From Prevotella sp. (lineage in GTDB: Bacteria; Bacteroidota; Bacteroidia; Bacteroidales; Bacteroidaceae), in contig JAIKWS010000052.1 of assembly GCA_024684515.1 (NCBI GenBank), forward strand, positions 1 through 64,000: a stretch of 64,000 bases of DNA, written 5' to 3'. The position numbers were made by a program, and so were the translations under genes. Positions 9,825-19,004 of the stretch are shown here, in pieces. Within the stretch, counting starts at the first letter, position 1. Each line of letters starts with the position of its first letter. The notes below the pieces were generated by a model. That model ran no database searches. It was not told the DNA's origin and saw nothing but the letters and a program-made list of their open reading frames with translations.

Positions 9825-9960
9825 CGAAAAAATTCACTACTTTTTTAGCAACACCTCATACAAATTGCCGCAAAGGCCTTTGTACAAAGGGTTTTACATG
9901 GGGTGGGTGTTGCCCAAACACCCCATTAACACCTCATATAACACCTCATAGAAATCGTCC
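9825..9960 (+). repeat. Dispersed intergenic repeat, copy A (core half)
   Basis: Begins with CGAAAAAATTCACTACTTTT, then TTAGCAACACCTCATAC, the palindromic core CCTTTGTACAAAGG (9877-9890), GGTGGGTGTTGCCCAAACACC and two more AACACCTCATA units. The core and the AACACCTCA arms recur at 21380 and 58190. The left edge, read in reverse, matches the right edge of the 58 kb copy (TGTTGCTAAAAAA...TTTTTCG). Confidence 0.75.
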
Positions 9961-10249
9961 TTTTTGAGGAAAAATTAACACTTTTACAATTCTTCGTCCA
10001 AAAACAATCGTCATCAGAAACTCCGATATTGTAAAGTATTTTGATTTTATAGGCGAGTATGTTTTTGATGCTTGTTAAAATTTTTCGCTCCGGAAATTAT
10101 CCTGAATTTGTTGCCACACTACAAAAAACTATTTTCTAGGCGAGGAAAAAATATTTCCCTAACTAGGAAAAAAAATTGCCATTCCAAGCCAATTTTTTCA
10201 TGTAAAATCATTTCATTTCCCAATGCCATTTACCCGCTATGTGCCTATG

Positions 10250-10395
10250 AGGAGACTATGAGGTGTTTATGAGGTGTTTATGAGGTGTTCGAGCAACACC
10301 CACCCCATACGAAACCCCTCTGTTTATCGGCTTTTCCGACGATTGTATGAGGTGTTGGACAAAAAAAACAAGATTTTTTTGAAAACAGGAAAAAA
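10250..10395 (+). repeat. Dispersed intergenic repeat, copy A' (distal half) with tandem TATGAGGTGTT
   Basis: Three exact 11-bp tandem units TATGAGGTGTT (10257-10289) are followed by CGAGCAACACCC, then TGTTTATCGGCTTTTCCGA and a fourth unit at 10346-10356 ending in GGTGTTGG and an A-run. The stretch from AACACC to GGTGTTGG aligns with the second half of the 21.4 kb copy, which shares ACCC..TGTTTAT.GGC.TTTC.GA. Upstream, at 10130-10180, GAGGAAAAAATATTTCCC and TAACTAGG resemble sequence after the 58 kb copy. Confidence 0.7.
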
Positions 10396-10799
10396 CTCAC
10401 TAAAAGAGGACTATACGTAGCATCTTCAAGTGAAGGCTACAGCTGTTACAAGAGTAATGGGCAGACACTGTTTTGCCGCGATGCTCCCTCACCTTTTCTT
10501 CAGACTTGCGTACTGATCCATCCACCTTTTTTCTTGTTCAGGAATTTGTACTTCGACAATAAGTCTCAGGACAGAGGCAAAAAAACTACAGACATCTGAA
10601 TATTCCTTTCTTGCACATTTGGGTACAAAAAGGTACACCTTATGAATATGACGAAGAAGAAATGACAGGAAATCACATAAGACAAGGGTGTTTTGCACTG
10701 AATTTCACAAGACAACTGTTCCATCGTGAATTTCACCCGAGCTTCACCACCCCTAATAGAAAAACGAGCCGCATCTCTGCAACTCGTTGACTTTCAGTG

Positions 10800-10873
10800 T
10801 AGCGGGAGCCGGGATTGAACCGGCGACCTCATGATTATGAATCATGCGCTCTAACCAGCTGAGCTATCCCGCC
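10800..10873 (-). tRNA. tRNA with CAT anticodon (Met, or Ile2)
   Basis: The minus strand folds as a complete tRNA. The acceptor stem is GGCGGGA with TCCCGCT, the D arm has AGCTCAGCTGGTTAGAGC, the anticodon loop is TTCATAA, and the T arm is GCCGG-TTCAATC-CCGGC. The discriminator base is A and CCA is not encoded. The CAT anticodon allows elongator methionine or the lysidine-modified isoleucine tRNA; sequence reading alone does not decide. The first pair is G-U rather than the unpaired end of initiator tRNA. Confidence 0.93.
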
Positions 10874-10900
10874 ATCATACATGCTTCGGTTAAGCGGGTG

Positions 10901-10933
10901 CAAAGGTACGAAAAATCCACGAAGTTGGAACAA
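10901..10933 (-). promoter_or_regulatory. Promoter for the CAT-anticodon tRNA
   Basis: TACCTTTG on the minus strand at 10901-10908, with TTG at 10931-10933 (22-nt spacer), about 28 nt upstream of the tRNA 5' end. Confidence 0.6.
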
Positions 10934-11024
10934 CAAGTCTGAAAAAAAAGTGCTTCGTTAACTTTATTTATGACTTGCATCAAAAAAACTGCATCTTTTT
11001 ATGCCCATTTCTCTTTTTTATTTG

Positions 11025-11032
11025 TATCTTTG
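11025..11032 (+). promoter_or_regulatory. -7 box for the START-like gene
   Basis: TATCTTTG, 53 nt before ATG 11086. No clear TTG at the ideal distance. Confidence 0.5.
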
Positions 11033-11085
11033 CACCCGTAGGCAAGCAAATGCCAATATCAACGACATTCTAAAATACTAGCCTT

Positions 11086-11490
11086 ATGAACGCAAAGAAG
11101 CAAAGACTGGATCTTGAATATCCTCTGAACGCTCGCAAGCCCGACATCCTCTGGTCGATGATCAGTACAGACCACGGACTGGAGCGATGGATTGCCGACC
11201 GTGTCGACGAGCAAGACGGTGTGATGGAACTGACCTGGGGTGAGGTATGGGGTGTGCACCATACCATGCAGGCCCGCATCGTGGAGCGTGAGAAAAACAG
11301 TCATATCCGGCTGCAATGGGTAGACGAGCAGGACCCTGATGCCTATTGGGAGATGCGGATAGGACGTAGTGAACTGACGGAGCAGGTATGCCTGTGTGTG
11401 ACAGACTATTCTTATGCAGATGATATTGAAGACCTGCACGAGCTCTGGGATGGCAACCTGGAGCGACTTCACCAGTCTAGCGGGCTCTGA
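11086..11490 (+). CDS. START-like domain protein
   Basis: A 134-residue cytosolic protein that looks like the small START/SRPBCC-type proteins conserved across Bacteroidetes. The cues are the N-terminal DLEYPLNARKPDILWSMIST with a WI dipeptide soon after, a W..VWGVHHTMQARIV strand pattern, and a C-terminal helix DIEDLHELWDGNLERL. Proteins of this fold bind hydrophobic ligands in a cavity; no ligand is known for this group. It is monocistronic by spacing, since the next gene has its own promoter. Confidence 0.75.
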   Translation: MNAKKQRLDLEYPLNARKPDILWSMISTDHGLERWIADRVDEQDGVMELTWGEVWGVHHTMQARIVEREKNSHIRLQWVDEQDPDAYWEMRIGRSELTEQVCLCVTDYSYADDIEDLHELWDGNLERLHQSSGL

Positions 11491-11567
11491 GCAGCAGTAG
11501 GGAGTTAAAAATGATTAAGGAAAAGGAAAAATCACATGCCTTTACCCTTTAACTGCTAACTCTTTTG

Positions 11568-11575
11568 TACCTTTG
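11568..11575 (+). promoter_or_regulatory. -7 box for the LptF/LptG-type permease gene
   Basis: TACCTTTG ends 13 nt before ATG 11589, giving a very short leader. An in-frame TTG at 11565 overlaps the box and is rejected as a start. Confidence 0.55.
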
Positions 11576-11588
11576 CATCCCGATTGCG

Positions 11589-13517
11589 ATGTTTAAGATA
11601 AAAAAGTTAGACATATTTATTGCCAAGCAGTTCGGACTGCTGTTCATCGCCACGTTTTTCATCTGCCAGTTTGTGCTGATGATGCAATTCTTGTGGCGAT
11701 ATATCGACGACCTTATTGGAAAAGGACTCACCATGGACGTGCTGGCGCAGTTCTTCTGGTATATGGCTCTGATGCTGATGCCACAGGCATTCCCATTGGC
11801 CATCCTGCTGAGCTCACTCATCACCTATGGCAACCTGGGGGAGTCGTCAGAGCTAACCGCCATCAAGGCAGCTGGCATCTCTATGATGCAGAGCATGCGT
11901 TCGCTCATTATCATTGTGCTGATGGTGGCTGGCGTATCCATTTATTTCCAGGAAGAGATTGGCCCCAATGCCAACAAGCACCTGACACAACTGCTAGTGT
12001 CGATGAAGCAGAAGAGCCCGGAACTGGAGATTCCTGAGGGTGTCTTCTACGATGGTATTCCCCAGACCAACCTCTATGTGCAGAAAAAAGACCTGAACAC
12101 AGGCAAGCTGTACGGCATGATGATCTATCGCCAGACTGGCTCGTACGAGGATCAGGCTATCATTCTGGCAGATAGCGGCATGCTACAGTCGACAGCCGAG
12201 AAAAAACACCTGCTACTGACACTCTGGAGTGGAGAGTGGTTCGAGAACATGAAACAGCAGGAACTGGCAGGCACGGCCGAGGTGCCCTACCGACGTGAGA
12301 CCTTTGCCTACAAGCAGGTGCTCCTGGACTTCGATGGCGATTTCAATCTCACCGATGCCTCAGCACTGAGCGGCAATGCCAAGGCCAAGAGCTCGAAGAA
12401 GATACTGCACGACCTCGACTCTATACGAAGAGGCAACGACTCTATCGGTCACCAGTTCTACAAGGAAGCCAAGCAATATAGCTTTGCTGACCCGCGACTG
12501 AGCCGTGAGGACTCCATAAGACTGACACTAGAGACACAAAAGAACGTGGCCAATATGGACAGCCTCTATGCCACACTCGACAACGACGCCATGCGTGAGG
12601 TGAAGAAGAGTGCTGCCCGCCAAGCCCAGCAGGGACTTAGCGAGGTATCCATGCGTGGCGACTATGCCAAAGTGCTTCACCGTCAGGAACGTATGCACTT
12701 GCTGGAAATCATCGGCAAATTCACGCTGGCACTGTCGTGTATCATATTCTTCTTCATAGGAGCACCACTGGGAGCCATCATCCGCAAGGGAGGACTAGGT
12801 GTACCCGTCATCATCAGCGTACTGGTATTCATCGTCTACTATATCTTCGACAACTCTGGCTATCGCATGGCACGTGACGACAACTGGACAGTATGGTTTG
12901 GACGTTCGGTAGCCACTATGGTGCTAGCCCCCCTGGCTGTGTTCTTCACCTACAAGGCCAACAACGACTCTGCCGTATTCAACATGGATGCCTACCGGAT
13001 GCTGATCCGACGAATGTTCGGACTGCGTCAGAAACGAAACATCATGTCGAAGGAGGTGATTATCGAAGATCCAGACTATGCTGCCGACAACGAGCACCTG
13101 AAGCTTATCAACAGGGAAATCGACCAATACAGCAGCGAGCACAACCTGTTGCGATGGCCCAATCCCATCAAGGTTTTCTTCCGTCCTGGTGACGATCGTC
13201 AGATCATTGACATCAGCGAGCGACTGGAAACCGTCATAGACGACCTATCTAACACACGCGACCAGCAGGTGCTACACCTTCTGAACCAGTATCCAGTACT
13301 CGCCACCCATGCCCACACACGTCCCTTCCGACAGCGATGGCTGAATGCCCTCACAGGCATCATCCTGCCACTGGGAATATTCTTCTATATCCGCATGCTG
13401 CGATTCCGACTGCGTCTGTACAAGGATCTAAAGACCATCGAGAAGACCAGCAACAGCATCATTGAACTAAAAGGAACATCATCAGACAATGAACAATCAA
13501 CTATCAGCAATACCTGA
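11589..13517 (+). CDS. LptF/LptG family permease (YjgP/YjgQ)
   Basis: Inner-membrane subunit of the lipopolysaccharide export machine, which pulls LPS from the inner membrane and feeds the periplasmic bridge. The 642-residue protein opens with [20 protein letters not shown]. It has helices near residues 14-34, 55-79 and 97-118, a long soluble periplasmic section with the family's PNAN motif, then helices near 380-460. It is longer than proteobacterial LptF/G (about 360 residues): a C-terminal extension of about 170 residues carries a further hydrophobic segment ([18 protein letters not shown]). The last 29 nt overlap ribBA, suggesting coupled translation. Confidence 0.88.
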   Translation: MFKIKKLDIFIAKQFGLLFIATFFICQFVLMMQFLWRYIDDLIGKGLTMDVLAQFFWYMALMLMPQAFPLAILLSSLITYGNLGESSELTAIKAAGISMMQSMRSLIIIVLMVAGVSIYFQEEIGPNANKHLTQLLVSMKQKSPELEIPEGVFYDGIPQTNLYVQKKDLNTGKLYGMMIYRQTGSYEDQAIILADSGMLQSTAEKKHLLLTLWSGEWFENMKQQELAGTAEVPYRRETFAYKQVLLDFDGDFNLTDASALSGNAKAKSSKKILHDLDSIRRGNDSIGHQFYKEAKQYSFADPRLSREDSIRLTLETQKNVANMDSLYATLDNDAMREVKKSAARQAQQGLSEVSMRGDYAKVLHRQERMHLLEIIGKFTLALSCIIFFFIGAPLGAIIRKGGLGVPVIISVLVFIVYYIFDNSGYRMARDDNWTVWFGRSVATMVLAPLAVFFTYKANNDSAVFNMDAYRMLIRRMFGLRQKRNIMSKEVIIEDPDYAADNEHLKLINREIDQYSSEHNLLRWPNPIKVFFRPGDDRQIIDISERLETVIDDLSNTRDQQVLHLLNQYPVLATHAHTRPFRQRWLNALTGIILPLGIFFYIRMLRFRLRLYKDLKTIEKTSNSIIELKGTSSDNEQSTISNT

Positions 13518-14694
13518 TGCCATTGACGACTTCCGCGATGGCAAGTTCGTTATCGTGGTCGACGACGAAGACCGTGAGAATGAAGGCGACCTGATCTGTG
13601 CCGCAGAGAAGATCACGCCAGAGATGGTGAACTTCATGCTAAAGTACGCACGTGGCGTACTCTGTGCACCTATCACCATCAGCCGTAGCGAGGAACTGGA
13701 CCTACCGCGACAGGTCAGCGAGAACACCTCCATGCTGGGTACACCCTTCACCATCACCGTTGACAAACTCGAAGGCTGCACGACTGGCGTCTCGGCCCAT
13801 GACCGTGCTGCCACCATTCAGGCACTGGCAGATCCAGCCTCCACCCCGCAGACCTTCGGCCGGCCAGGACACATCAACCCCCTCTATGCCCAGGACAATG
13901 GCGTGCTAAGACGTTCTGGTCACACCGAGGCTGCCATCGACCTCTGCAAGCTGGCAGGACTCTATCCTGCCGGAGCACTGATGGAAATCATGAACGATGA
14001 CGGCTCCATGGCCCGCATGCCCGAGCTGCTGGAGTTTGCCGAGAAGCATAGCCTGAAAATTATCACCATCAAAGATCTCATCGCCTTCCGCCTGCAGCAG
14101 GAATCGCTCATCGAGGTGGGGGAAGAGGTTGATATGCCTACTGAGCACGGACATTTCCGTATTGTGCCCTTCAAGCAAAAAAGCAATGGGCAGGAGCACT
14201 TCGCACTGATCAAGGGGACATGGGCAGAAGACGAGCCTATCCTCGTGCGCGTACATTCTTCATGTATGACAGGCGACATTCTTGGATCACGACGTTGTGA
14301 CTGTGGCGAACAATTGCATCGGGCCATGGAGAAGATAGAAGCTGAGGGCAAGGGGGTCATCGTATATATGCAACAGGAAGGACGAGGTATAGGACTGATG
14401 AACAAACTTGCCGCATACAAGCTGCAGGAAGAGGGCTACGACACCGTGGATGCCAATCTCTGCCTGGGCTTCAAGGCCGACGAACGCGACTATGGCTGTG
14501 GTGCTCAGATGCTGCGCCACCTGGGAGTACACAAGATGCGACTGATGACCAACAACCCCGTAAAACGTGTGGGGCTGGAGGCCTATGGACTTGAAATCGT
14601 TGAAAACGTGCCCATTGAGATTACTCCCAACGAATACAACCTCCGCTATCTGAAGACGAAGCAGGAGCGAATGGGTCACACACTACATCTGTAG
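13489..14694 (+). CDS. ribBA: Bifunctional DHBP synthase / GTP cyclohydrolase II
   Basis: Supplies both precursors of riboflavin: 3,4-dihydroxy-2-butanone 4-phosphate from ribulose 5-phosphate, and the pyrimidine from GTP. Of 401 residues, 1-200 are the RibB domain ([12 protein letters not shown] near residue 23, [10 protein letters not shown] near 145). Residues 205-401 are the RibA domain ([20 protein letters not shown] with three zinc-binding cysteines, then QQEGRGIGL). Both catalytic sets look complete. It starts inside the 3' end of the LptF/G-type gene, so the two are cotranscribed. No flavin riboswitch is visible, and other rib genes are absent from the window. Confidence 0.96.
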   Translation: MNNQLSAIPDAIDDFRDGKFVIVVDDEDRENEGDLICAAEKITPEMVNFMLKYARGVLCAPITISRSEELDLPRQVSENTSMLGTPFTITVDKLEGCTTGVSAHDRAATIQALADPASTPQTFGRPGHINPLYAQDNGVLRRSGHTEAAIDLCKLAGLYPAGALMEIMNDDGSMARMPELLEFAEKHSLKIITIKDLIAFRLQQESLIEVGEEVDMPTEHGHFRIVPFKQKSNGQEHFALIKGTWAEDEPILVRVHSSCMTGDILGSRRCDCGEQLHRAMEKIEAEGKGVIVYMQQEGRGIGLMNKLAAYKLQEEGYDTVDANLCLGFKADERDYGCGAQMLRHLGVHKMRLMTNNPVKRVGLEAYGLEIVENVPIEITPNEYNLRYLKTKQERMGHTLHL

Positions 14695-14710
14695 GAGAAG
14701 ATTTCTGACT

Positions 14711-15967
14711 TTATATCTGCAAACCATTTAAGAACACCTGTTGGATGATAGGTGTGGTGTAGGCATACGGTATAAAGTCAATACCCGGCAATGGCTTGGT
14801 AATAAAGAAGTTGGCCACCTTGCCACGGGCTATGGAACCATAGTCTCGACTGATGCCCATAGCAGCAGCAGCATTCAGAGTGGCAGCATTCAGAGCCTCT
14901 GCCGGCAACAGCCGCATCTTGATACAGGCCAGCGATACCACGAACTTCATGTCGCCAGATGGAGTGGAACCAGGATTGTAGTCACTGGCAATGGCCAATG
15001 GCAACCCCGCATCAACAATCTTACGGCCGGGGGCATAGGGCATGTTCAGAAAGAACGACGTACCAGGCAATGCCGTTGGTATGGTATGAGGATGGGATGC
15101 TAACAACTCAATATCACGCATCGTCATGCTTTCGAGATGGTCCACACTGAGAGCATGATGCCTGACAGCCACCTCTACACCACCCGAATCGGCCAATTCC
15201 TGTCCGTGTATCTTTGCCCGCAGTCCCCATTTGGCACCAGCCTCCAAAATGCGGGCTGTCTGGCTGGGAGTAAAGAATCCCTCGTCACAGAACACATCAA
15301 TGAAGTCGGCAAGACCCTCACGGCCTACCTCAGGAATCATCTCGTGTATCACCAGCTCTACATACTCCTCCTGTGAGTAGCCACGTGCCACAGCATGAGC
15401 ACCAAGAAAAGTGGTCATCACCTTCAGGGGGGCCGTCTCACGGATTCGTCTCGCCACCCGCAGCATCTTCAGTTCGTCAGCAGTATTCAGGCCGTAGCCA
15501 CTCTTTATCTCTACAGCTCCCGTTCCTTTGCTGATAATCTCACGAATACGTACCATCGCCTGCTGATAGAGAGCCTCCTCACTAAGCAGGTGCAACCGAT
15601 CGGCACTATTGAGAATGCCACCTCCACGACGTGCAATCTCGGCATAGCTCAGTCCCCGTATCTTGTCTACAAACTCCCCCTCGCGACTATCCGCATACAC
15701 CAGATGGGTGTGGCTGTCGCAGAAGCAGGGCAACACATAGCCGCCATGCGCATCAACAATACTGACATCGGGAGCTGCACGAAGGTCAGAGAGGGCAGAG
15801 GCTGCATCATCCGCCATGCTTCCGAAATCCTTGAAACGTCCGTCTTCAACCAGTAGCCAGGCATTGCGGACGACCTGAAGCATGGCCATATCGTGACCAC
15901 AGACAATGGGCTGAGACTGAAAATCAGCCACCAGCCCATCGATATGTTCTATCAGCAGTCTACTCAT
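14711..15967 (-). CDS. hutI: Imidazolonepropionase
   Basis: Third enzyme of histidine degradation; it hydrolyses imidazolone propionate to formiminoglutamate. The 418-residue amidohydrolase has the metal motif CDSHTHLVYA, EIKSGYGL, FLGAHAV, the metal histidine in KIHGQELADSGG, SVDHLESM, and the catalytic aspartate region IASDYNPGSTPSGD. Length is normal for the family. It stands alone here: hutH is at about 50 kb, and hutU and the formiminotransferase gene are not in the window. Confidence 0.95.
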   Translation of the reverse strand: MSRLLIEHIDGLVADFQSQPIVCGHDMAMLQVVRNAWLLVEDGRFKDFGSMADDAASALSDLRAAPDVSIVDAHGGYVLPCFCDSHTHLVYADSREGEFVDKIRGLSYAEIARRGGGILNSADRLHLLSEEALYQQAMVRIREIISKGTGAVEIKSGYGLNTADELKMLRVARRIRETAPLKVMTTFLGAHAVARGYSQEEYVELVIHEMIPEVGREGLADFIDVFCDEGFFTPSQTARILEAGAKWGLRAKIHGQELADSGGVEVAVRHHALSVDHLESMTMRDIELLASHPHTIPTALPGTSFFLNMPYAPGRKIVDAGLPLAIASDYNPGSTPSGDMKFVVSLACIKMRLLPAEALNAATLNAAAAMGISRDYGSIARGKVANFFITKPLPGIDFIPYAYTTPIIQQVFLNGLQI

Positions 15968-15983
15968 ACTTCATGAATCACAG

Positions 15984-16028
15984 GAGATCCGGAATTGCCG
16001 GAAATTCCGGAAAAATCCGGAAGATCCA
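15984..16028. repeat. Short TCCGGA-based repeat
   Basis: Just upstream of hutI, in 45 nt, TCCGGAA occurs three times, with one variant (GCCGGAA) between the first two (ATCCGGAATTGCCGG, AATTCCGG, AAAAATCCGGAAGATCC). Each unit is itself palindromic, so the tract can fold in several ways. It lies between two same-strand genes and could be a terminator for the upstream gene or a binding site; function unknown. Confidence 0.5.
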
Positions 16029-16033
16029 GTATC

Positions 16034-16642
16034 CTAGAACTTATAGCGCAAGCCGATTTGTCCTATACCCTGCTCGCCAATACCCAGTTCCACAAAACCA
16101 CGTACGGTAGGACTGCCTGCTTCCAAGCCCAGAAGTGATATCTGGTAGTTGACATGGACTGTATTGTCGTTACGGTCTTCGTCAGTAGCTTTGTCATAAT
16201 CGGTGTGTTCCATGCGCAGAGTAGCACCTAATCCGAGTTTCGAATACATGCCAAAATTCTTCTTGCGCAGCCAGTCCAACTTCACACTAGGCATCAGTGT
16301 GAGATAGCTGTTGGAGAACTCACCGGCCTTGACATTCTCTCCTCTAAAAGAAAAATCCTGGCTCTTGTTTCCATAGACAAAGATACCACCCACACCTAGC
16401 CATGACTTGGGATGGTAGAAGTATTCGACTGAAAGAGGACCCATAAAAGAGTCGTCACCGAATTCTACCAATCCTGCTACTGTGATGTCTTCATAGAGAT
16501 CAATCCAGTTTGAGTTGGACATGGCACCAAAAGAAATGGCTATTTCGTGCTTCTTGTCGTAATCATAACCACCTGCCTGGGCAGAAAAAGCGGTACAAGC
16601 CAATAAGACCGAAAGCATACAAAAACCAAATGTCTTTTTCAT
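16034..16642 (-). CDS. Outer-membrane beta-barrel protein, unknown function
   Basis: A 202-residue exported protein. Residues 1-23 form a signal peptide ending in AFSAQA. The mature part alternates polar and hydrophobic residues in strands rich in glycine and aromatics (WLGVGGIFVYG, FGMYSKLGLGATLRM, YQISLLGLEAG). It ends in the phenylalanine typical of barrels (IGLRYKF), suggesting an eight-strand OmpA/OmpW-like barrel. There are no enzymatic motifs. It is divergent from cysS, with a TAACTTTG box at 16713-16720. Confidence 0.75.
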   Translation of the reverse strand: MKKTFGFCMLSVLLACTAFSAQAGGYDYDKKHEIAISFGAMSNSNWIDLYEDITVAGLVEFGDDSFMGPLSVEYFYHPKSWLGVGGIFVYGNKSQDFSFRGENVKAGEFSNSYLTLMPSVKLDWLRKKNFGMYSKLGLGATLRMEHTDYDKATDEDRNDNTVHVNYQISLLGLEAGSPTVRGFVELGIGEQGIGQIGLRYKF

Positions 16643-16712
16643 AATAAACCTTTTAAAAATGTTATAACGTTATCTTCTGTCATCATATCAATCGTTTGGC
16701 AAAACATCGCTG

Positions 16713-16720
16713 CAAAGTTA
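16713..16720 (-). promoter_or_regulatory. -7 box for the beta-barrel gene
   Basis: TAACTTTG on the minus strand, about 70 nt upstream of ATG 16642. The -33 element is weak. Confidence 0.45.
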
Positions 16721-16794
16721 GTGAAAGTTTGCTGAAAAAAAGAATAAAAAGACAAAAATGTTGTATGTTAGGAAACAAATTAAAAAAAAATGGC

Positions 16795-16802
16795 TAACTT
16801 TG
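16795..16802 (+). promoter_or_regulatory. -7 box for cysS
   Basis: TAACTTTG lies 30 nt before ATG 16833. The preceding sequence is A/T-rich without a clear TTG at 20 nt. Confidence 0.5.
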
Positions 16803-16832
16803 CAGCCATAATGTGAAGAAAAAAACGAAACA

Positions 16833-18335
16833 ATGGAATCAAAACTCGTTATCTACAATACGCTGACCCGACAAAAGGAGCGTTTTGAGCCTATCAACAC
16901 ACCCCATGTGGGTATGTATGTCTGTGGTCCCACCGTCTATGGCGATCCCCATCTTGGCCATGCCCGTCCTGCCATCACGTTCGATGTGCTGTTCCGCTAT
17001 CTGAAACACCTGGGCTATAAGGTGCGCTACGTGCGTAATATTACTGATGTGGGGCATCTGGAGCACGATGCCGACGAGGGAGAGGACAAGATTGCCAAGA
17101 AGGCCCGTCTGGAACAGCTCGAGCCGATGGAGATTGCCCAGTACTATACCCGTCGCTATCATCAGGCTATGGATGCCATGGGGGTGGAGCGACCCTCTAT
17201 AGAGCCCTGTGCCACAGGACATATCATCGAGCAGCAGCAGCTGGTACAGCAGATCATCGACCATGGATTCGCCTACGAGTCGAATGGCTCCATCTATTTC
17301 GACATCGAGGCATACAACAAGCAATTCCAGTATGGCATCCTCAGTGGACGATCATTGGAGAATGTCAAGGATGCCAGCCGCGAATTGGACGGTGTTGGAG
17401 AGAAGCATCATCAGGCCGACTTTGCCCTATGGAAGAAGGCACAGCCCGAGCACATCATGCGATGGCCATCGCCCTGGAGTGACGGCTTTCCTGGCTGGCA
17501 CTGCGAGTGCACGGCCATGGGACGCAAGTACCTGGGTGAGCAGTTCGACATCCACGGTGGTGGCATGGACCTCGTATTCCCACACCACGAGTGTGAGATA
17601 GCACAGGCACAGGCTTCGATGGGTCATCCTGCCGTGAAATACTGGATGCACAATAATATGATCACCATCAACGGACAGAAGATGGGCAAGTCACTGGGCA
17701 ACTTCATCACCCTGGAGCAGTTCTTCACTGGACAGCATGAGCTATTGTCGAAACCCTATTCGCCCATGACCATCCGTTTCTTCATCCTTTCTGCTCACTA
17801 TCGTGGCACGGTGGACTTCAGCGACGAGGCCCTGCAGGCTGCTGAGAAGGGACTGGAGAAGTTGCAGAATGCCATCAACGACCTACAGCGAATCGTTGCC
17901 GCTCCTAAGTGCGATGCCGAGACCGAGCAGACGGTGAAAGGCCTGCGTCAGCGTTGCTACGATGCCATGAACGACGACCTGGCCACGCCACAGGTCATCA
18001 GCCTGCTCTTCGAGGCTGCCACCATAGTGAACAAGCTCACCGACCATAAGGCCGCCATCTGTGCCGACTGTCTGAAAGAACTGAGCGGAGTGATGCACCT
18101 CTTCTGCGAGGACATCCTCGGTCTCTCGGCCGCTGCCCGCGGATTGGCACAGAACGGTTCAGACGAACGTGAGGAGGCCTTTGGCAAGGTGGTAGACATG
18201 GTGCTATCGCTCAGGGCAAAGGCCAAGGCAGAGAAAGACTGGGCCACTAGCGACCAGATCCGTGACCAGTTGGCTGCTGCCGGCTTCGAGGTCAAAGACA
18301 CCAAGGATGGCGTATCCTGGAAACTGAATAAATAA
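16833..18335 (+). CDS. cysS: Cysteinyl-tRNA synthetase
   Basis: Charges tRNA-Cys. The 500-residue class I synthetase has the zinc-site start [18 protein letters not shown], which also carries the HIGH-type signature (HLGH). The second zinc-site half is WHCECTAMG with PHHECEIAQ, and the KMSKS-type loop reads [10 protein letters not shown]. Length fits the family. No tRNA-responsive leader is visible upstream. A small protein with a TonB-type C-terminus follows after 15 nt and is probably cotranscribed. Confidence 0.97.
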   Translation: MESKLVIYNTLTRQKERFEPINTPHVGMYVCGPTVYGDPHLGHARPAITFDVLFRYLKHLGYKVRYVRNITDVGHLEHDADEGEDKIAKKARLEQLEPMEIAQYYTRRYHQAMDAMGVERPSIEPCATGHIIEQQQLVQQIIDHGFAYESNGSIYFDIEAYNKQFQYGILSGRSLENVKDASRELDGVGEKHHQADFALWKKAQPEHIMRWPSPWSDGFPGWHCECTAMGRKYLGEQFDIHGGGMDLVFPHHECEIAQAQASMGHPAVKYWMHNNMITINGQKMGKSLGNFITLEQFFTGQHELLSKPYSPMTIRFFILSAHYRGTVDFSDEALQAAEKGLEKLQNAINDLQRIVAAPKCDAETEQTVKGLRQRCYDAMNDDLATPQVISLLFEAATIVNKLTDHKAAICADCLKELSGVMHLFCEDILGLSAAARGLAQNGSDEREEAFGKVVDMVLSLRAKAKAEKDWATSDQIRDQLAAAGFEVKDTKDGVSWKLNK

Positions 18336-18350
18336 TCAGACATACCGCCT

Positions 18351-19004
18351 ATGGGACGAGGACGACATATTTGCAACACGCTGAAGGCCATCCGCAAGCA
18401 GATTGCCGATGCCAACGACATCAAGTACGAGCCACGCGAGTGCACGCACCAGGGTGACTGTGCCGGTTCCTGTCCTGTCTGCGAGGCTGAGGTGCGCTAC
18501 CTGGAAGGGGAGCTCAGCAAACGCAGCAAGCTGGGACGAGCCATCGCACTGGTAGGCATATCGGCTGGCATGGCAGCAGTACAAAGCTGTGGACTGCTGA
18601 GAATATTCCAACCTCCACTAGCTGGTATTCCTGCCGATTCCCAGCACCTGACCAACCAGCAGACCGTTGTCGTCGACTCTACAAAGAACGAGAACAAGGT
18701 GCTCGATGGCATCGTAGAGGTGATGCCACAGTATAATGGTGGGCAAAAAGCACTGGAAGCTTTTATTACCGAGCATCTCAAGACGCCTGAAGGAGCCACG
18801 GTTCCAGCACGCGTCATCGTCACCTTCACGATAGAGAAAGACGGTTCGATAAGTCATCCACAGGTGATGAAGTCCGTCAGCAAGGAACTCGATGCCGAGG
18901 CCCTGCGTGTGGTGGGACTGATGCCCAAATGGACTCCTGGCACCATGCTTGGCGAACCTGTCTCGACCAAGTACACCCTTCCCATCATCTTCAAGGCAGA
19001 GTGA
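18351..19004 (+). CDS. TonB C-terminal domain protein with Cys-rich N-terminus
   Basis: A 217-residue protein in three parts. Residues 1-55 are cytosolic and carry CTHQGDCAGSCPVCEAEV, four cysteines spaced like a zinc or metal knuckle. A hydrophobic segment follows (about residues 62-83, ending in SCGLL). The C-terminal 100 residues match the TonB-CTD fold (MPQYNGGQKALEAFITEHL, VIVTFTIEKDGSISH, the MPKWTPG loop and a closing strand). Such proteins are called energy transducers, but this one lacks the proline-rich spacer. Its stop overlaps the GTG start of the radical SAM gene (GTGA), so the two are translationally coupled. Confidence 0.75.
   Translation: MGRGRHICNTLKAIRKQIADANDIKYEPRECTHQGDCAGSCPVCEAEVRYLEGELSKRSKLGRAIALVGISAGMAAVQSCGLLRIFQPPLAGIPADSQHLTNQQTVVVDSTKNENKVLDGIVEVMPQYNGGQKALEAFITEHLKTPEGATVPARVIVTFTIEKDGSISHPQVMKSVSKELDAEALRVVGLMPKWTPGTMLGEPVSTKYTLPIIFKAE

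Larger units (their letters stand above)
9447..10799. other. 1.35-kb stretch without a convincing gene
   Basis: No reading frame here has family features. From 9825 to about 10395 it holds many copies of AACACCTCATA or its complement, listed separately. At 9681 a 27-codon frame (MDKDDVLTLVALRDSVYHK...) reads like protein but has no promoter or partner and may be a decayed fragment. The part from 10400 to 10790 shows only a weak GTG-initiated 69-codon frame at 10489-10698 (minus). Confidence 0.6.

Noticed and set aside
10489..10698. 69-codon GTG-initiated frame on the minus strand
   Set aside because: No promoter, no recognised motif, preceded at once by a stop, and only its last 20 residues look protein-like.
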